A stretch of 64,000 bases of DNA from HyVt-477 sp965224605 (GCA_965224605.1 CBDCZP010000006.1:62001-126000), one strand, 5' to 3'. Positions 52,108-61,862 are shown, counted from the stretch's first letter. Notes: a model not told the origin generated them from the letters alone. Program-made: numbers and translations.

Positions 52108-53142
52108 TCATCTAAGAGATTGAGTGTTGATTATTTTTGTCAATACATCGGCAAGCTTATCACTGTAAATGCGATTAAGTGAAGCCGACGGATGTCCATC
52201 AAACTTATTTACCGCAAGAATTTCATCATCAACGTGTTCGATGATTTCCTGCTGGTGGTTGTACGTGTTAAGACCTACTTTCTTGGCAGCATGCTCCGCC
52301 TGTTCGTACCACTTTAAGAATTGCTGCAAGTTCTTATCTGGGTTTGAATAGTAAGTCGGTTTATCAGTATAAGTTCCCTGATTCAATACGGAAAAAACAG
52401 GCGTGGGTAGTTGTAATTTTTCCGATAAATTTTTTATATCCTGAAGTGCTTGAGTAAAGTCCTGCCATTCTTTTGACTCAGGTTCATAAGTGCGTTGTAA
52501 GGCAGTCTGCCATTCTGGGATTTTACCGACATTAATTAATGGCTGGTAATAAAGTTGATGGGTCAACTTAGCGATATAGTTAAGTCCTAAGCGTCGCATC
52601 ACTTTTTTAGAAACGGTTATCAGTTTGCCCATAAAAGAATGATAGTATTTATCTTGTTCTATACTCCAGTTCTGTTCTTTGGGCTGGGTGTCGTTAATAC
52701 AAAAACCTATCACAATCAAATCTGGTTTGACGAATTCATAGTGTTTTAAAAGATCATCACGTTCCGTAACAGTGGGATATCCCGACATACCAAAGTTCAA
52801 TATCTCAATTTTTCTTTCGGGAAATTGCTTGCGTAACCTTTTCTCAGTGAGGTGTGTGTAGCGCTCACTTTCAGCTAACCCCATTCCCATGGTAAGAGAA
52901 TCACCTAAAACTATCACTCGAAATACATCATCAGGTTTTGGATTTGTAAAATCTCTTTCCCGATAACCCAACTGATTCCTTCTAACTTTATGTCCCCATG
53001 TGTACTCTTCTCCGGTTAGCATAATTCCATTTTTTGGCATATCAGAAAATGGACTAAAAAAGAACTCGAAAATATACAATAACGCTAAAAGGAAAAGACC
53101 GTTGATGAGAAGAATTTTAAGTATAGATTTAATACGGCTCAT
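52108..53142 (-). CDS. SGNH/GDSL-type hydrolase with N-terminal membrane anchor
   Basis: 344 aa. The helix at residues 8-30 (ILLINGLFLLALLYIFEFF) anchors a periplasmic domain. Catalytic blocks: VIVLGDSLTMGMGLAE (Ser, block I), NFGMSGYPT (Gly, block II), GFCINDTQ (Asn, block III) and NKFDGHPSASLNR (Asp-x-x-His, block V). The family includes carbohydrate O-acetylesterases and acetyltransferase partners. Its place as the last gene of the capsule-type cluster suggests removal or transfer of acetyl groups on the polymer. 8 bp separate it from the O-antigen polymerase gene. Confidence 0.83.
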   Translation of the reverse strand: MSRIKSILKILLINGLFLLALLYIFEFFFSPFSDMPKNGIMLTGEEYTWGHKVRRNQLGYRERDFTNPKPDDVFRVIVLGDSLTMGMGLAESERYTHLTEKRLRKQFPERKIEILNFGMSGYPTVTERDDLLKHYEFVKPDLIVIGFCINDTQPKEQNWSIEQDKYYHSFMGKLITVSKKVMRRLGLNYIAKLTHQLYYQPLINVGKIPEWQTALQRTYEPESKEWQDFTQALQDIKNLSEKLQLPTPVFSVLNQGTYTDKPTYYSNPDKNLQQFLKWYEQAEHAAKKVGLNTYNHQQEIIEHVDDEILAVNKFDGHPSASLNRIYSDKLADVLTKIINTQSLR

Positions 53143-53150
53143 AAGTTGCT

Positions 53151-54353
53151 TTATCCTGTATAGGGGGCCAGTTTAGACGGTTCTTCTTTGTGTAATAGCG
53201 CTAACGCAAAAAATATATACATACCGGGTTGTTCTAATGTGTTGTGCGTAGCGATACTAGAAAAGGCTAATATCATAGCAAACAGTTTTGCATGTCGACT
53301 ACCAGCAAACCAGAGAATACTTAACAGGCTGAGAAATAATAGCAAGCCAAGAATGCCACGCTCTGCGAACAACTTTGCATAGTCATTATGTGGCCCAACA
53401 GGATGATCCCATTCATAAGTGTAAGAAAGCCCAGCTCCTGTAATCGGGTTATTTAAACCCACATTGATAGCCGACTTTAATATATTTCTTCGTTCATTAG
53501 CAGAATCATCTGTAAAATCTCCACTCATTCTGCCAATGGTGTCAGCAGAAAGAAATTCTTCAGCTGGTGTATCTTTGATCATTTCGTAGGCTTGTCCAGA
53601 AAACAGGGCGATTAAAAAAATTGAAGCGATCATGCCGCCCAGAACCATGGCAATAAAGCTTGAAGGTTTTAAGTCTAACAAACTGATTCTTTGCCCAATA
53701 GGAGTACTATTAATAAGACTAATTCCCACGATAACAATGAATAACTCAACCCAGGTTCCACGACTAAATGTAACCAAAATACCCGCTGTTGCGATAAGAA
53801 TTAATGGCCAAAGTAGTTTTCGGGGTGTAACTATGGAGGCAAATATCAAACTCATGGCTAAATACTTGCCGGATTTATTGGCATTAAGATGCCAACCTGC
53901 TGAACGACCGGGAATACTGGACCATTCGATTGAATCAGTAAAAAACTCAATAAGATTAACGCTAGCATTGACCAGAATAACCAAAATTAACGAATAAAAT
54001 GCTGCTTTTAAAATTTTGGGCTGGGTAAGCAGAACAAACATAGATACAAATGCACTAATTGCTTTAATTAATACGGTAACTTCTTCCACTGTCTTAGGGC
54101 TGCGAGTAGAAAGACCATAGGCGATGGTTGTTGAAGCTAGAAAAAGTATGATCCAGATGAAAGCAGGTTTGGGTATATTACCCAATGCTTCAATAGGCGT
54201 TAATAGCAAAAAAAGTGCTGATATGCCAAACAAAAGCAAATACCAGTACATTTCTTTAATAGGCGGAACCATTGTTTCTATGGCGAGGTATCCATTACTA
54301 CAGAATGCGAAAACAAGTATGAATACGACGACGGCCTTTATGTTATCAATCAT
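53151..54353 (-). CDS. O-antigen ligase/polymerase family protein (Wzy_C)
   Basis: 400 aa with about ten to twelve hydrophobic segments. The Wzy_C-type periplasmic loop contains SAINVGLNNPITGAGLSYTY and DHPVGPHNDYAKLFAERGIL; the His in PHND is the family's catalytic histidine. Segments such as AFVSMFVLLTQPKILKAAFY precede it. Placed between an amidotransferase and an SGNH hydrolase in the polysaccharide operon, it most likely polymerises repeat units (Wzy). A ligase role (WaaL) cannot be separated by sequence. Confidence 0.85.
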   Translation of the reverse strand: MIDNIKAVVVFILVFAFCSNGYLAIETMVPPIKEMYWYLLLFGISALFLLLTPIEALGNIPKPAFIWIILFLASTTIAYGLSTRSPKTVEEVTVLIKAISAFVSMFVLLTQPKILKAAFYSLILVILVNASVNLIEFFTDSIEWSSIPGRSAGWHLNANKSGKYLAMSLIFASIVTPRKLLWPLILIATAGILVTFSRGTWVELFIVIVGISLINSTPIGQRISLLDLKPSSFIAMVLGGMIASIFLIALFSGQAYEMIKDTPAEEFLSADTIGRMSGDFTDDSANERRNILKSAINVGLNNPITGAGLSYTYEWDHPVGPHNDYAKLFAERGILGLLLFLSLLSILWFAGSRHAKLFAMILAFSSIATHNTLEQPGMYIFFALALLHKEEPSKLAPYTG

Positions 54354-54403
54354 TTTACTATTAGGTTGTCCATAAACTATTTAGTGAGCGGATTATAGGC
54401 TAT

Positions 54404-56368
54404 TTAGAGCGATTCGTACCATTGCTGAAACATCAATACAACCCAAAGAGGGTGATGCCAGTCACCCTTACCTGATAAATGTTCATTCCACATGCGCTGT
54501 ATCAATTCAGGGTTGAAGAAGCCTTCTTGCTGTATACGTTTTTTGTCTAACAGCTTTTCTGCCCAAGGTCTCAATTCGTTTCGTAACCAGCTATCAATGG
54601 GAACGCCAAAACCCATTTTGGGTCTGTCGATAAGGGAAGCAGGCACATGCTGATACAGTATTTTTCGTAACGGCCATTTTTGTTGACCATCTTTAACTTT
54701 TATTGAAGTGGGTAATTTCCAGGCAAACTCAACTAGCCGATGATCCAGCATGGGAATCCTTCCTTCCAGGCTAACACCCATACCTGCCCGATCAACTTTG
54801 GTGAGTATATCATCCGGCAAATATGAGTGCTGGTCAATATACATAAACCCATCTCTAGCATCGTTAAAACGCCCTGAGAATTTTTCAGCTGTATGAAAAA
54901 TAGAGGAAGTTTCTGTGGCTCCCAAGACTATATTGTCAGGGTCTTTCCAGTGAGACAGCATATGGTAATACACATCATATTTATTATTTGCAGTCAGCAT
55001 CCGTGCAATGATTTTTATCTTGTAGGCTATTTCACCCGGACTCTCTGCTCCATTGAGATACTGATCTGCCCAAAAAAACACCGTGTTTAAAAGAGTGGGT
55101 GGCAGGCCTTGGAGTGTTTTCCCTATTATTTTTCGTAACGGTATTTTGTTAATTTTATGCCAAAGATCATTGCCACGCTCATAGCGCCCATAACCACAAA
55201 ACAACTCATCCCCCGCATCTCCGGACAAACTAACAGTGACGTGATTTCGCGCTAGCTCAGAAACAAGGTAAGTAGGAATCTGTGAAGAATCGGCAAACGG
55301 CTCATCATAGAGTGATGGTATTTTTGGAATAACTTCACGCGCTTGTTTAGCCGTCACATACAATTCTGTATGGTTGGTTTTTAAATGCTTTGCAACCAAA
55401 CTAGCATGCTGGGCTTCGTTATAACCATCTTCGTGAAAGCCAATTGAAAAGGTGTTCACTGGACGATCTGATAAATCTTGCATCAAGGCGACTACCGTTG
55501 ACGAGTCAATGCCCCCTGAAAGAAAAGCGCCGAGTGGTACATCAGCAATCATTTGGCCACTAATGGATTGTCTTAACAATCGGTCTAGTTCATTGACCGC
55601 TTGATCGGGGGTTCCTGTGAAGGGATTATCAAACCCCTTTTCTACGGCTTCATCAATTGACCAGTAGGTGAAGGGGTCAGGTAATTCTCGCGTCTTTACC
55701 TGTGCTTGGGACAGTTTAAGGTAAGTGCCGGGAATAAGTTTACTGATGTCCTCATAGATGGAGAACGGTGCAGGAACATAGTTATGGCGTAGATAGCTGG
55801 ATAAAGCATTGCGGTTGATTTCGCCTTGCCATGCAGGATGTGCCCGCAGTGATTTTAACTCAGAACCAAACATGAAAGAGTCACCTTGCCATCCATAATA
55901 CAAAGGCTTTTCTCCCATGCGATCACGCGCTAGATAAAGCAGTTTATCCTCTTTATCCCAAAGCGAGAAGGCAAACATGCCGACAAGGCGTTTCAAGGTG
56001 TTTTCTACACCCCAGATTTCAACAGCGGCTAATATAACCTCTGTATCTGAATGTCCACGCCACTGACGTTTTATTTCATGTTTGTTTATTTCTTCACGGA
56101 TATCTTGAAAATTATAAACTTCACCGTTAAAGGCGATGACATATCGTCCATTGTGGGAAGCCATTGGCTGATGTCCGGCCTGTGACAAGTCGAGAATGGA
56201 GAGCCTGCGATGCCCCAATGCCAAGCCATACTGATCATCAATCCATGAGCCATCATCATCGGGCCCACGGTTAATGATCACATCAGTCATTTGTTGGATA
56301 GTTTGCTGAGCATTATCAACTGATGTTGATGATGGATGACTACTCAAAAAACCGCAAAAACCGCACAT
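54404..56368 (-). CDS. Asparagine synthase-like amidotransferase, polysaccharide type (WbpS-like)
   Basis: 654 aa. Cys2 glutaminase (MCGFCGF), INRGPDDDGSWIDDQYGLAL, PP-loop LSGGIDSSTVVALMQD and SLSGDAGDELFCGYGRYE. It is the paralogue of the protein at 20698-22683 (same length class, many identical blocks). In Pseudomonas O-antigen clusters such enzymes (WbpS) convert GalNAcA to its amide. Here it sits in one strand-run with GalNAcA-pathway homologues tviB and tviC, so sugar amidation is the likely role. The palindromic repeat copy 4 separates it from the upstream glycosyltransferase. Confidence 0.88.
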   Translation of the reverse strand: MCGFCGFLSSHPSSTSVDNAQQTIQQMTDVIINRGPDDDGSWIDDQYGLALGHRRLSILDLSQAGHQPMASHNGRYVIAFNGEVYNFQDIREEINKHEIKRQWRGHSDTEVILAAVEIWGVENTLKRLVGMFAFSLWDKEDKLLYLARDRMGEKPLYYGWQGDSFMFGSELKSLRAHPAWQGEINRNALSSYLRHNYVPAPFSIYEDISKLIPGTYLKLSQAQVKTRELPDPFTYWSIDEAVEKGFDNPFTGTPDQAVNELDRLLRQSISGQMIADVPLGAFLSGGIDSSTVVALMQDLSDRPVNTFSIGFHEDGYNEAQHASLVAKHLKTNHTELYVTAKQAREVIPKIPSLYDEPFADSSQIPTYLVSELARNHVTVSLSGDAGDELFCGYGRYERGNDLWHKINKIPLRKIIGKTLQGLPPTLLNTVFFWADQYLNGAESPGEIAYKIKIIARMLTANNKYDVYYHMLSHWKDPDNIVLGATETSSIFHTAEKFSGRFNDARDGFMYIDQHSYLPDDILTKVDRAGMGVSLEGRIPMLDHRLVEFAWKLPTSIKVKDGQQKWPLRKILYQHVPASLIDRPKMGFGVPIDSWLRNELRPWAEKLLDKKRIQQEGFFNPELIQRMWNEHLSGKGDWHHPLWVVLMFQQWYESL

Positions 56369-56427
56369 ATTATATTACTCAGAATAGTTGTTATTAATTA
56401 GTGGCGCCTAAAGAGTAGAGATCTTGA

Positions 56428-56460
56428 GTAGCCTGTGTTGAGCGATAGCCGAAACACGGG
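56428..56460 (+). repeat. Dispersed palindromic repeat GTAGCC...CGGG, copy 4
   Basis: Begins GTAGCCTGTGTTGAGCGATA and ends GCCGAAACACGGG, with one inserted C in the centre. The companion segment CTCCTGCGTTGCCCTACCTC follows at about 56510-56529, and a half-copy (CGTAGGCTAT) at 56550-56559. The whole 56400-56590 spacer between the glycosyltransferase and the amidotransferase is therefore repeat-derived. Confidence 0.8.
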
Positions 56461-56592
56461 ACATCAATGGTTGCAGCATAAATCCCCGCATTTCGTTCCT
56501 CGGCAACTGCTCCTGCGTTGCCCTACCTCCTGCATCCGTGCAGTCGTCAACGTAGGCTATACAAGAATTAGTTATCACAAGAAAGCTCATCT

Positions 56593-57702
56593 TCAAGATA
56601 CCTTTTCCACTAACTTTTCCCAGTCATTCATTATTTTTTCTATAGCAAAACGTTGTTTCACCTTTTCAGCCTGTTCACCCATTTGTTGAATAAGCTCAGG
56701 ATTGGATAAAAGTTTATCCATGGCTATAGCCATTTCTTCTATATTCTCAGGTGGCACCAACAATCCGGATACTTCATGGTCTATAAGGTCGCTTGGGCCA
56801 GATGGGCAATTATAACTCAGGGCAGCCAGACCCAGAGCCATCCCTTCAAGCAAGGCATTAGGAAATCCTTCATAGCGTGAAGAAAGCGCGATGATGTCAG
56901 CCTTTTCGATAATGCTATGAGGTTTTTCAATCTTGCCTGGAAGTAACACACGATCCTGCAACTCTAGCTCGTCAATAAGTGATTCTAGTTTGGGGCGCAT
57001 ATCCCCATCACCTAAAATAACTAGATAAGCCTGTGGGTGTTGGGTTGCAACTTTGGAAAATGCTTGGATAAGCTGATCATAGCCTTTTTCTTCGGATAAC
57101 CGACCCATTGCAATGATAACCGTGCCTTGAGGTAATTCAATCGTGTCAGCCGTTGGAGTTGCCGGGAATTTTGACCAAACAGGGTTAGCAATAATCGAAA
57201 TGTTATTTTCTGGAATAAAGGCTTTCGCCCAAGCTAGGTTGCCTGTTGTCTGAATAACTACCGCACTGGCATGTTTGTAGGTAAGTGCACGTCCCTTTCG
57301 CCAAATACCCCTTAACGGGTCTTGTAACGGATTAGATCGTTCTGAAACAATGACGGGTGTTTTCATACTCTTTGCAGAAAGAATAGCCAGTACATTGGAT
57401 GGCGGGAGAAAACTAATCACCGCATCCGGTTTGTACTGGTGTATTACTTTGCGAAAGAAACGAATACGTTTGAAGTTTTGTACAAGTGCATCCTTTAAGC
57501 CACCGGATTCGTCGAGTAAACCCATGCCAATGCGAATAACACGCTCATCTAGTGAATAGAAATCTTCATCCGTTTCTTTTTGAGTAAGCAAGATAACCCG
57601 CCATCCTTGCTGTACCCAATAATTAGACATGACCGATGCAACGCGTTCTGCCCCACCTATCCCCAGGCTGGCAGTGAACATTATCAGGGTCTTTTTAGAC
57701 AT
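56593..57702 (-). CDS. Glycosyltransferase family 4
   Basis: 369 aa from ATG 57702, 10 bp after the tviC stop. An open frame extends to 57870, but that part overlaps tviC. The start MSKKTLIMFTASLGIGGAER is canonical for GT4, with GGAER contacting the acceptor. VIIAMGRLSEEKGYDQLIQAF opens the donor domain. ALSSRYEGFPNALLEGMALG is the E-x7-E site, and YNCPSGPSDLI a conserved nucleotide-binding loop. Probably adds a HexNAc/uronic acid residue to the repeat unit whose sugars are made by the two upstream enzymes. Confidence 0.92.
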   Translation of the reverse strand: MSKKTLIMFTASLGIGGAERVASVMSNYWVQQGWRVILLTQKETDEDFYSLDERVIRIGMGLLDESGGLKDALVQNFKRIRFFRKVIHQYKPDAVISFLPPSNVLAILSAKSMKTPVIVSERSNPLQDPLRGIWRKGRALTYKHASAVVIQTTGNLAWAKAFIPENNISIIANPVWSKFPATPTADTIELPQGTVIIAMGRLSEEKGYDQLIQAFSKVATQHPQAYLVILGDGDMRPKLESLIDELELQDRVLLPGKIEKPHSIIEKADIIALSSRYEGFPNALLEGMALGLAALSYNCPSGPSDLIDHEVSGLLVPPENIEEMAIAMDKLLSNPELIQQMGEQAEKVKQRFAIEKIMNDWEKLVEKVS

Positions 57703-57712
57703 GGTTTTCTGC

Positions 57713-58786
57713 TTAGACCTGTGTAGCTTTTTCGGCCTTGTCAGAAAGATCTGCGACATACCAGTCCATAGACTCGTCAAGCCCTTCAGAAATTTTGTGC
57801 GTAGGCTGATAACCCATTTTGTCTTTTGCTTTTGAAATGTCCGCCAAAGAATGTCGAACATCGCCTGCACGGAAATCTCTATAAGAGGGCTTTACTCCTT
57901 GCAGATCAATTCCTCTTTTCTGTAAGCGTTCTGCAATCATCTCGAAAAGCTGATTCAGGCTTGTGCGGTCATTTAGCGCAACATTGTAGGCTTCAGTGGC
58001 AGCGTCACTATCTGCTGTAGCTGCTAGTAAGTTGGCTTGCACGGTATTGTCGATATAACAGAAATCACGACTGGTCTCACCATCACCGTTGATAAAAACC
58101 GTTTCATTATGGATCAGGCTTGAGACCCATTTAGGGATTACCGCCGCATAAGCGCCATTGGGATCTTGTCGTTTACCAAAAATATTAAAATAACGCAGAC
58201 CAATGCTTTCCAATCCATAAGTACGAGCAAACACACTGGCATATAGTTCGTTTACATATTTGGTTACAGCATATGGGCTTAATGGATTGCCGATTTTATC
58301 TTCAACTTTTGGTAAATCGGGATGATCACCATAGGTCGAGCTTGAAGCCGCATAAACAAAGCGTTTCACCTTGGCATCACGTGCTGCAATGAGCATGTTT
58401 AGAAAGCCGTTAATATTTGTGTTGTTGGTATTTGCAGGGTCTTCGATAGAACGGGGAACCGAGCCTAAAGCGGCTTGGTGAAGTATGTAGTCCACACCAT
58501 CACATGCTTTTTGACAGGTATCGATATCCTGAATATCACCTTCAATAAAAGTAAATAATTGTGCCGCCTGTGTTGCATCTAGTCCGCTATCTGCAATCGC
58601 CATGTCTATGTTGTGCTGATGCCCGGTAACAAAGCTATCCAAACCGACCACCTTTTGTTGATGGCGTAGCAAAACCTCCAGTAGATTGGAACCAATAAAC
58701 CCAGCAACGCCGGTCACTAGCCATGTGTACTGGTTTTTCCCCAAATCTGCTAATAGTGCATCGTACTTACTCATTGTTGGACTCAT
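57713..58786 (-). CDS. tviC: UDP-N-acetylglucosamine(uronate) 4-epimerase (WbpP/TviC-like)
   Basis: 357 aa short-chain (SDR) epimerase. The NAD loop is TWLVTGVAGFIGSNLLEVLL at about residues 20-39. VVGLDSFVTGHQHNID matches the WbpP/TviC signature. AASSSTYGDHPDLPK and SPYAVTKYVNELYA carry the Ser and Y-x3-K catalytic residues. FGKRQDPNGAYAAVIPKW is the substrate loop. ATG 58786 is used because GGGAG lies 9 bp upstream and only 2 bp separate it from the tviB stop. With TviB it converts UDP-GlcNAc to UDP-GalNAcA. Confidence 0.92.
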   Translation of the reverse strand: MSPTMSKYDALLADLGKNQYTWLVTGVAGFIGSNLLEVLLRHQQKVVGLDSFVTGHQHNIDMAIADSGLDATQAAQLFTFIEGDIQDIDTCQKACDGVDYILHQAALGSVPRSIEDPANTNNTNINGFLNMLIAARDAKVKRFVYAASSSTYGDHPDLPKVEDKIGNPLSPYAVTKYVNELYASVFARTYGLESIGLRYFNIFGKRQDPNGAYAAVIPKWVSSLIHNETVFINGDGETSRDFCYIDNTVQANLLAATADSDAATEAYNVALNDRTSLNQLFEMIAERLQKRGIDLQGVKPSYRDFRAGDVRHSLADISKAKDKMGYQPTHKISEGLDESMDWYVADLSDKAEKATQV

Positions 58787-58788
58787 TA

Positions 58789-60063
58789 TTACAATCTCCC
58801 GTCTACTTCATCGGCCTCTAAGACATATTTAATGTCGTAAAGTATATGCGGTGTTTTACCCAAGGCTTTAATTTTATCTACACCCATTTCTACAAACTCT
58901 TTGTGTGAAACAGCAAGAATAATGGCATCGTAATAACCTTGTTGTGGCTTAGAAACAGGACTAATACCATACTCACGCTGAGCTTCTTCCGCATCAACCC
59001 AAGGATCGTAAACATCAATATTGCAGTGATATTTTTCCAAGCCTTCAATCACATCTACGGCACGAGTGTTGCGTAGATCGGGACAGTTTTCTTTGAAGGT
59101 CAAACCCATCAATAAAATATTACTATCTACCACATGAATACGCTTCTGGGTCATTAGCTTGACGACTTGATCTGCGACATAAAAACCCATGCTGTCATTC
59201 AAACGACGACCCGCCAAGATGATCTCAGGGTTATATCCTACTTCGATTGCTTTATGAGTTAAGTAATAAGGGTCAACGCCAATGCAATGTCCGCCAACCA
59301 AACCAGGGCGGAAAGGTAAGAAATTCCATTTACTCCCCGCAGCTTCAAGAACGTCTTCTGTATTAATCCCTAGGCGATCAAAAATCAGAGCGAGTTCGTT
59401 GATCAGCGCGATATTGATATCACGCTGCGTATTTTCAATAACTTTAGCCGCCTCAGCCACCTTGATGCTATTGGCTTTATGGGTGCCAGCCGTGATGATC
59501 TTGTTATATAAGTCGTCAACTACATCGGTAATTTCAGGCGTTGAACCGGAAGTTACTTTCTTAATGGTAGTAACACGATGTTCCTTGTCGCCTGGGTTTA
59601 TACGCTCAGGACTATAGCCGACAAAAAAGCCTTCATTAAAAGTAAGACCTGAATGTTGCTCAAGAATAGGTACGCAGACTTCCTCTGTTGCACCGGGATA
59701 CACCGTTGATTCATAAATGACAATATCATCCTGATTGAGCAGCTTACCAACCGTTTCACTGGCTTTTTCTAAAGGGGTCAGATCAGGGCGTTTGTGTGCG
59801 TCAATCGGTGTAGGAACAGTAACAATATAAATATTACACTTTTTCACATCTTCAGGAGTCGCTGTAAACGAGAGTTTCGCAGCTTCTTTAAGCTCTTCAG
59901 AATTAACTTCTAAAGTACTATCCACTCCAGAGAGTAGTTCCTTAATGCGGGGTTTATTAATATCAAACCCAATGGTTGTTATTTTTTTGCCGAATTCAAC
60001 AGCGAGAGGTAAGCCCACATAGCCCAGCCCAATAACGGCTATCGAAGGGTTGTTGTAACTCAT
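58789..60063 (-). CDS. tviB: UDP-N-acetyl-D-glucosamine/galactosamine 6-dehydrogenase (WbpO/TviB-like)
   Basis: 424 aa UDP-sugar dehydrogenase. NAD-binding N-terminus IAVIGLGYVGLPLAVEFGK. GFDINKPRIKELLSGVDSTLEV is characteristic of TviB/WbpO. ESTVYPGATEEVCVPILEQHSG and the NTQRDINIALINELALIFD helix follow. FRPGLVGGHCIGVDPYYLTH has the catalytic Cys. The C-terminal domain begins with LLMGLTFKENCPDLRNTRAV. It makes a HexNAc uronic acid for the polymer. It is the first gene of the polysaccharide operon, with the promoter expected in 60064-60245. Confidence 0.94.
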   Translation of the reverse strand: MSYNNPSIAVIGLGYVGLPLAVEFGKKITTIGFDINKPRIKELLSGVDSTLEVNSEELKEAAKLSFTATPEDVKKCNIYIVTVPTPIDAHKRPDLTPLEKASETVGKLLNQDDIVIYESTVYPGATEEVCVPILEQHSGLTFNEGFFVGYSPERINPGDKEHRVTTIKKVTSGSTPEITDVVDDLYNKIITAGTHKANSIKVAEAAKVIENTQRDINIALINELALIFDRLGINTEDVLEAAGSKWNFLPFRPGLVGGHCIGVDPYYLTHKAIEVGYNPEIILAGRRLNDSMGFYVADQVVKLMTQKRIHVVDSNILLMGLTFKENCPDLRNTRAVDVIEGLEKYHCNIDVYDPWVDAEEAQREYGISPVSKPQQGYYDAIILAVSHKEFVEMGVDKIKALGKTPHILYDIKYVLEADEVDGRL

Positions 60064-60245
60064 TGGAACATCTCCGAATCTTATGATAATTATAGTAGAG
60101 GACTCATCTATTTCCCCTATGTGAATTTTAGTGGCACAACCTTAATAGGGAATCTAGATAATTTCAATGATATTCTGATAAAGACATATTCAGCCCCCAT
60201 AACATGAAAACGATAGACTCAATGCATAAGATAGAATGAGCAGAA

Positions 60246-60275
60246 TAAAAAAAGGCCACAGCAGATGCCGTGGCC
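60246..60275 (-). terminator. Terminator downstream of the amidase gene
   Basis: Stem GGCCAC / GTGGCC with a 10-base loop. On the minus strand it is followed by seven T residues, 26 bp past the stop of the amiC-type gene. It therefore separates that transcript from tviB. Confidence 0.85.
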
Positions 60276-60300
60276 AAGTCACAACGAAGGGGGATAATGC

Positions 60301-61752
60301 TTATGAACGAGTGGGTATATAGAGTTTCTGTCCTATACGTATATTGCTACTACTGAGTTTATTGTGATGACTCAGTGTATTTTGGCTAACACCATATTTT
60401 CTAGCTATCGCGGATAGCGACTCACCCGACTTAACAACATGCTGATTTTTTCTTGAGCTATTTCTGGCTTTGCCTTTTTTTGAATGTGTATTATGAGCAA
60501 CGCTTCTAAGTTTTCCTCCAGGTGCATGAGCGACCTGAAAGCGTCTAATACCTTTAAACACGGCATTAGCTAATTTATTTTGATATTTAGCCGTTTTCAA
60601 TCGGCGTTCTTCGGATGGGTTGCTAATAAATGCAGTTTCAACCAGCATAGAAGGAATATCAGGAGATTTCAGTACAACAAAGGCTGCACTTTCCACCCGC
60701 CGATGTAATAACCGGGTTACCTGACCTAATTCTCTCAGGGTGTTTTTAGCCAGCGTTAGGCTGTTATCTATGGTGGCTGCTTGAGACAAATCCATTAACA
60801 TGGTTGCAAGCACGTTGTCCTTACCCTGAAGACTGGTATCCCCCAGTTTGCTTTCATAAGTATTTTCATGAGAAGCAAGCCATCTTGCGGCTTCACTCGA
60901 AGCACCATTTTGGGACAGGATGTAAACAGAAGATCCTGTTAAATGCCGGTTTGGATTTGCATCGGCATGGATAGAAATAAATAAATCTGCCTGTTTTTCA
61001 CGAGCAATCTGCATACGTTTTCTGAGTGGAATATAATAATCCCCATCACGAACTAAGACTCCTCTCATGCCACTTGCCCGATCGATACGTGCTTTCAATC
61101 GTCTAGCTATTTGCAAGGCAATATCTTTTTCACGAGTTCCTCTTGCACCTAGTGCACCAGGGTCTTTGCCACCATGACCTGCGTCTATGGCTACAATAAA
61201 ATCACCACGCCGTGGTTTGGTGGGCACTATTGTTGGCGTCTTTTTTAGGGTGGGGGTTTTAGGCTTAATGATTTTCTTAACAGGCTTCTTGGCTGCGGGT
61301 GTAATTTTAGCAGATTGTAAAGAGATACGTAGCTGTTTACCTGTCATTGTCGCTTTAGGGGTTGCCGCTTGTTTAAGATCTAGCACAATTCTTAGATCAT
61401 TAATATTGCGAGTTGCATGGCGCATTTTCGTTAGCAGAGCAGGTTTTTTCCCAGAGAGTTTGATATTGCCACTGGCATTTTCAATATCAATGACCACCCT
61501 GTCTGGGGATCGAAGTGCAAATACTTTGTACTTAACGGGTTTGTTAAAAGTAAAATTGACGGCCACGTGCTTATTTTTTTGCTGGGCAACCGTCGCTTGT
61601 TTAATGATTGCACCTTGGCTTGCATTTTGACCGCTGTTTCCGCTGTCGGAATAGGCTGGCGTGATATTAAGTGCAAGCCCAAATAGCACGAATAGCTGAG
61701 CGATATGGAGTCTTAATCCGTTGCTTTTGATGTTTTTTGAAAAAAAGACCAT
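60301..61752 (-). CDS. amiC: N-acetylmuramoyl-L-alanine amidase, AmiC/AmiB type with AMIN and LysM domains
   Basis: 483 aa periplasmic septal amidase. Signal peptide ends near residue 35 (ALNITPAYS). The AMIN domain is about 50-150 (FNKPVKYKVFALRSPDRVVI). A basic Pro/Lys/Thr linker follows. The Zn-amidase domain is about 185-400: IAIDAGHGGKDPGALGARG (His and Glu ligands), ISIHADANPN (His) and LVETAFISNPSEE (catalytic Glu). A C-terminal LysM reads HVVKSGESLSAIARKYGVSQ. AmiB-like proteins with LysM at the C-terminus are common next to tsaE, which lies 110 bp upstream. Confidence 0.94.
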   Translation of the reverse strand: MVFFSKNIKSNGLRLHIAQLFVLFGLALNITPAYSDSGNSGQNASQGAIIKQATVAQQKNKHVAVNFTFNKPVKYKVFALRSPDRVVIDIENASGNIKLSGKKPALLTKMRHATRNINDLRIVLDLKQAATPKATMTGKQLRISLQSAKITPAAKKPVKKIIKPKTPTLKKTPTIVPTKPRRGDFIVAIDAGHGGKDPGALGARGTREKDIALQIARRLKARIDRASGMRGVLVRDGDYYIPLRKRMQIAREKQADLFISIHADANPNRHLTGSSVYILSQNGASSEAARWLASHENTYESKLGDTSLQGKDNVLATMLMDLSQAATIDNSLTLAKNTLRELGQVTRLLHRRVESAAFVVLKSPDIPSMLVETAFISNPSEERRLKTAKYQNKLANAVFKGIRRFQVAHAPGGKLRSVAHNTHSKKGKARNSSRKNQHVVKSGESLSAIARKYGVSQNTLSHHNKLSSSNIRIGQKLYIPTRS

Positions 61753-61862
61753 AACTTATTTAGTTATCAAGAGTTAATGAGAAGTTCTTATAGTAAATAA
61801 TATTATAGTTTACATTTCAAGTAGTTTTTAGGAATATTTTGTAAATAGCTAATATAAAAGAA

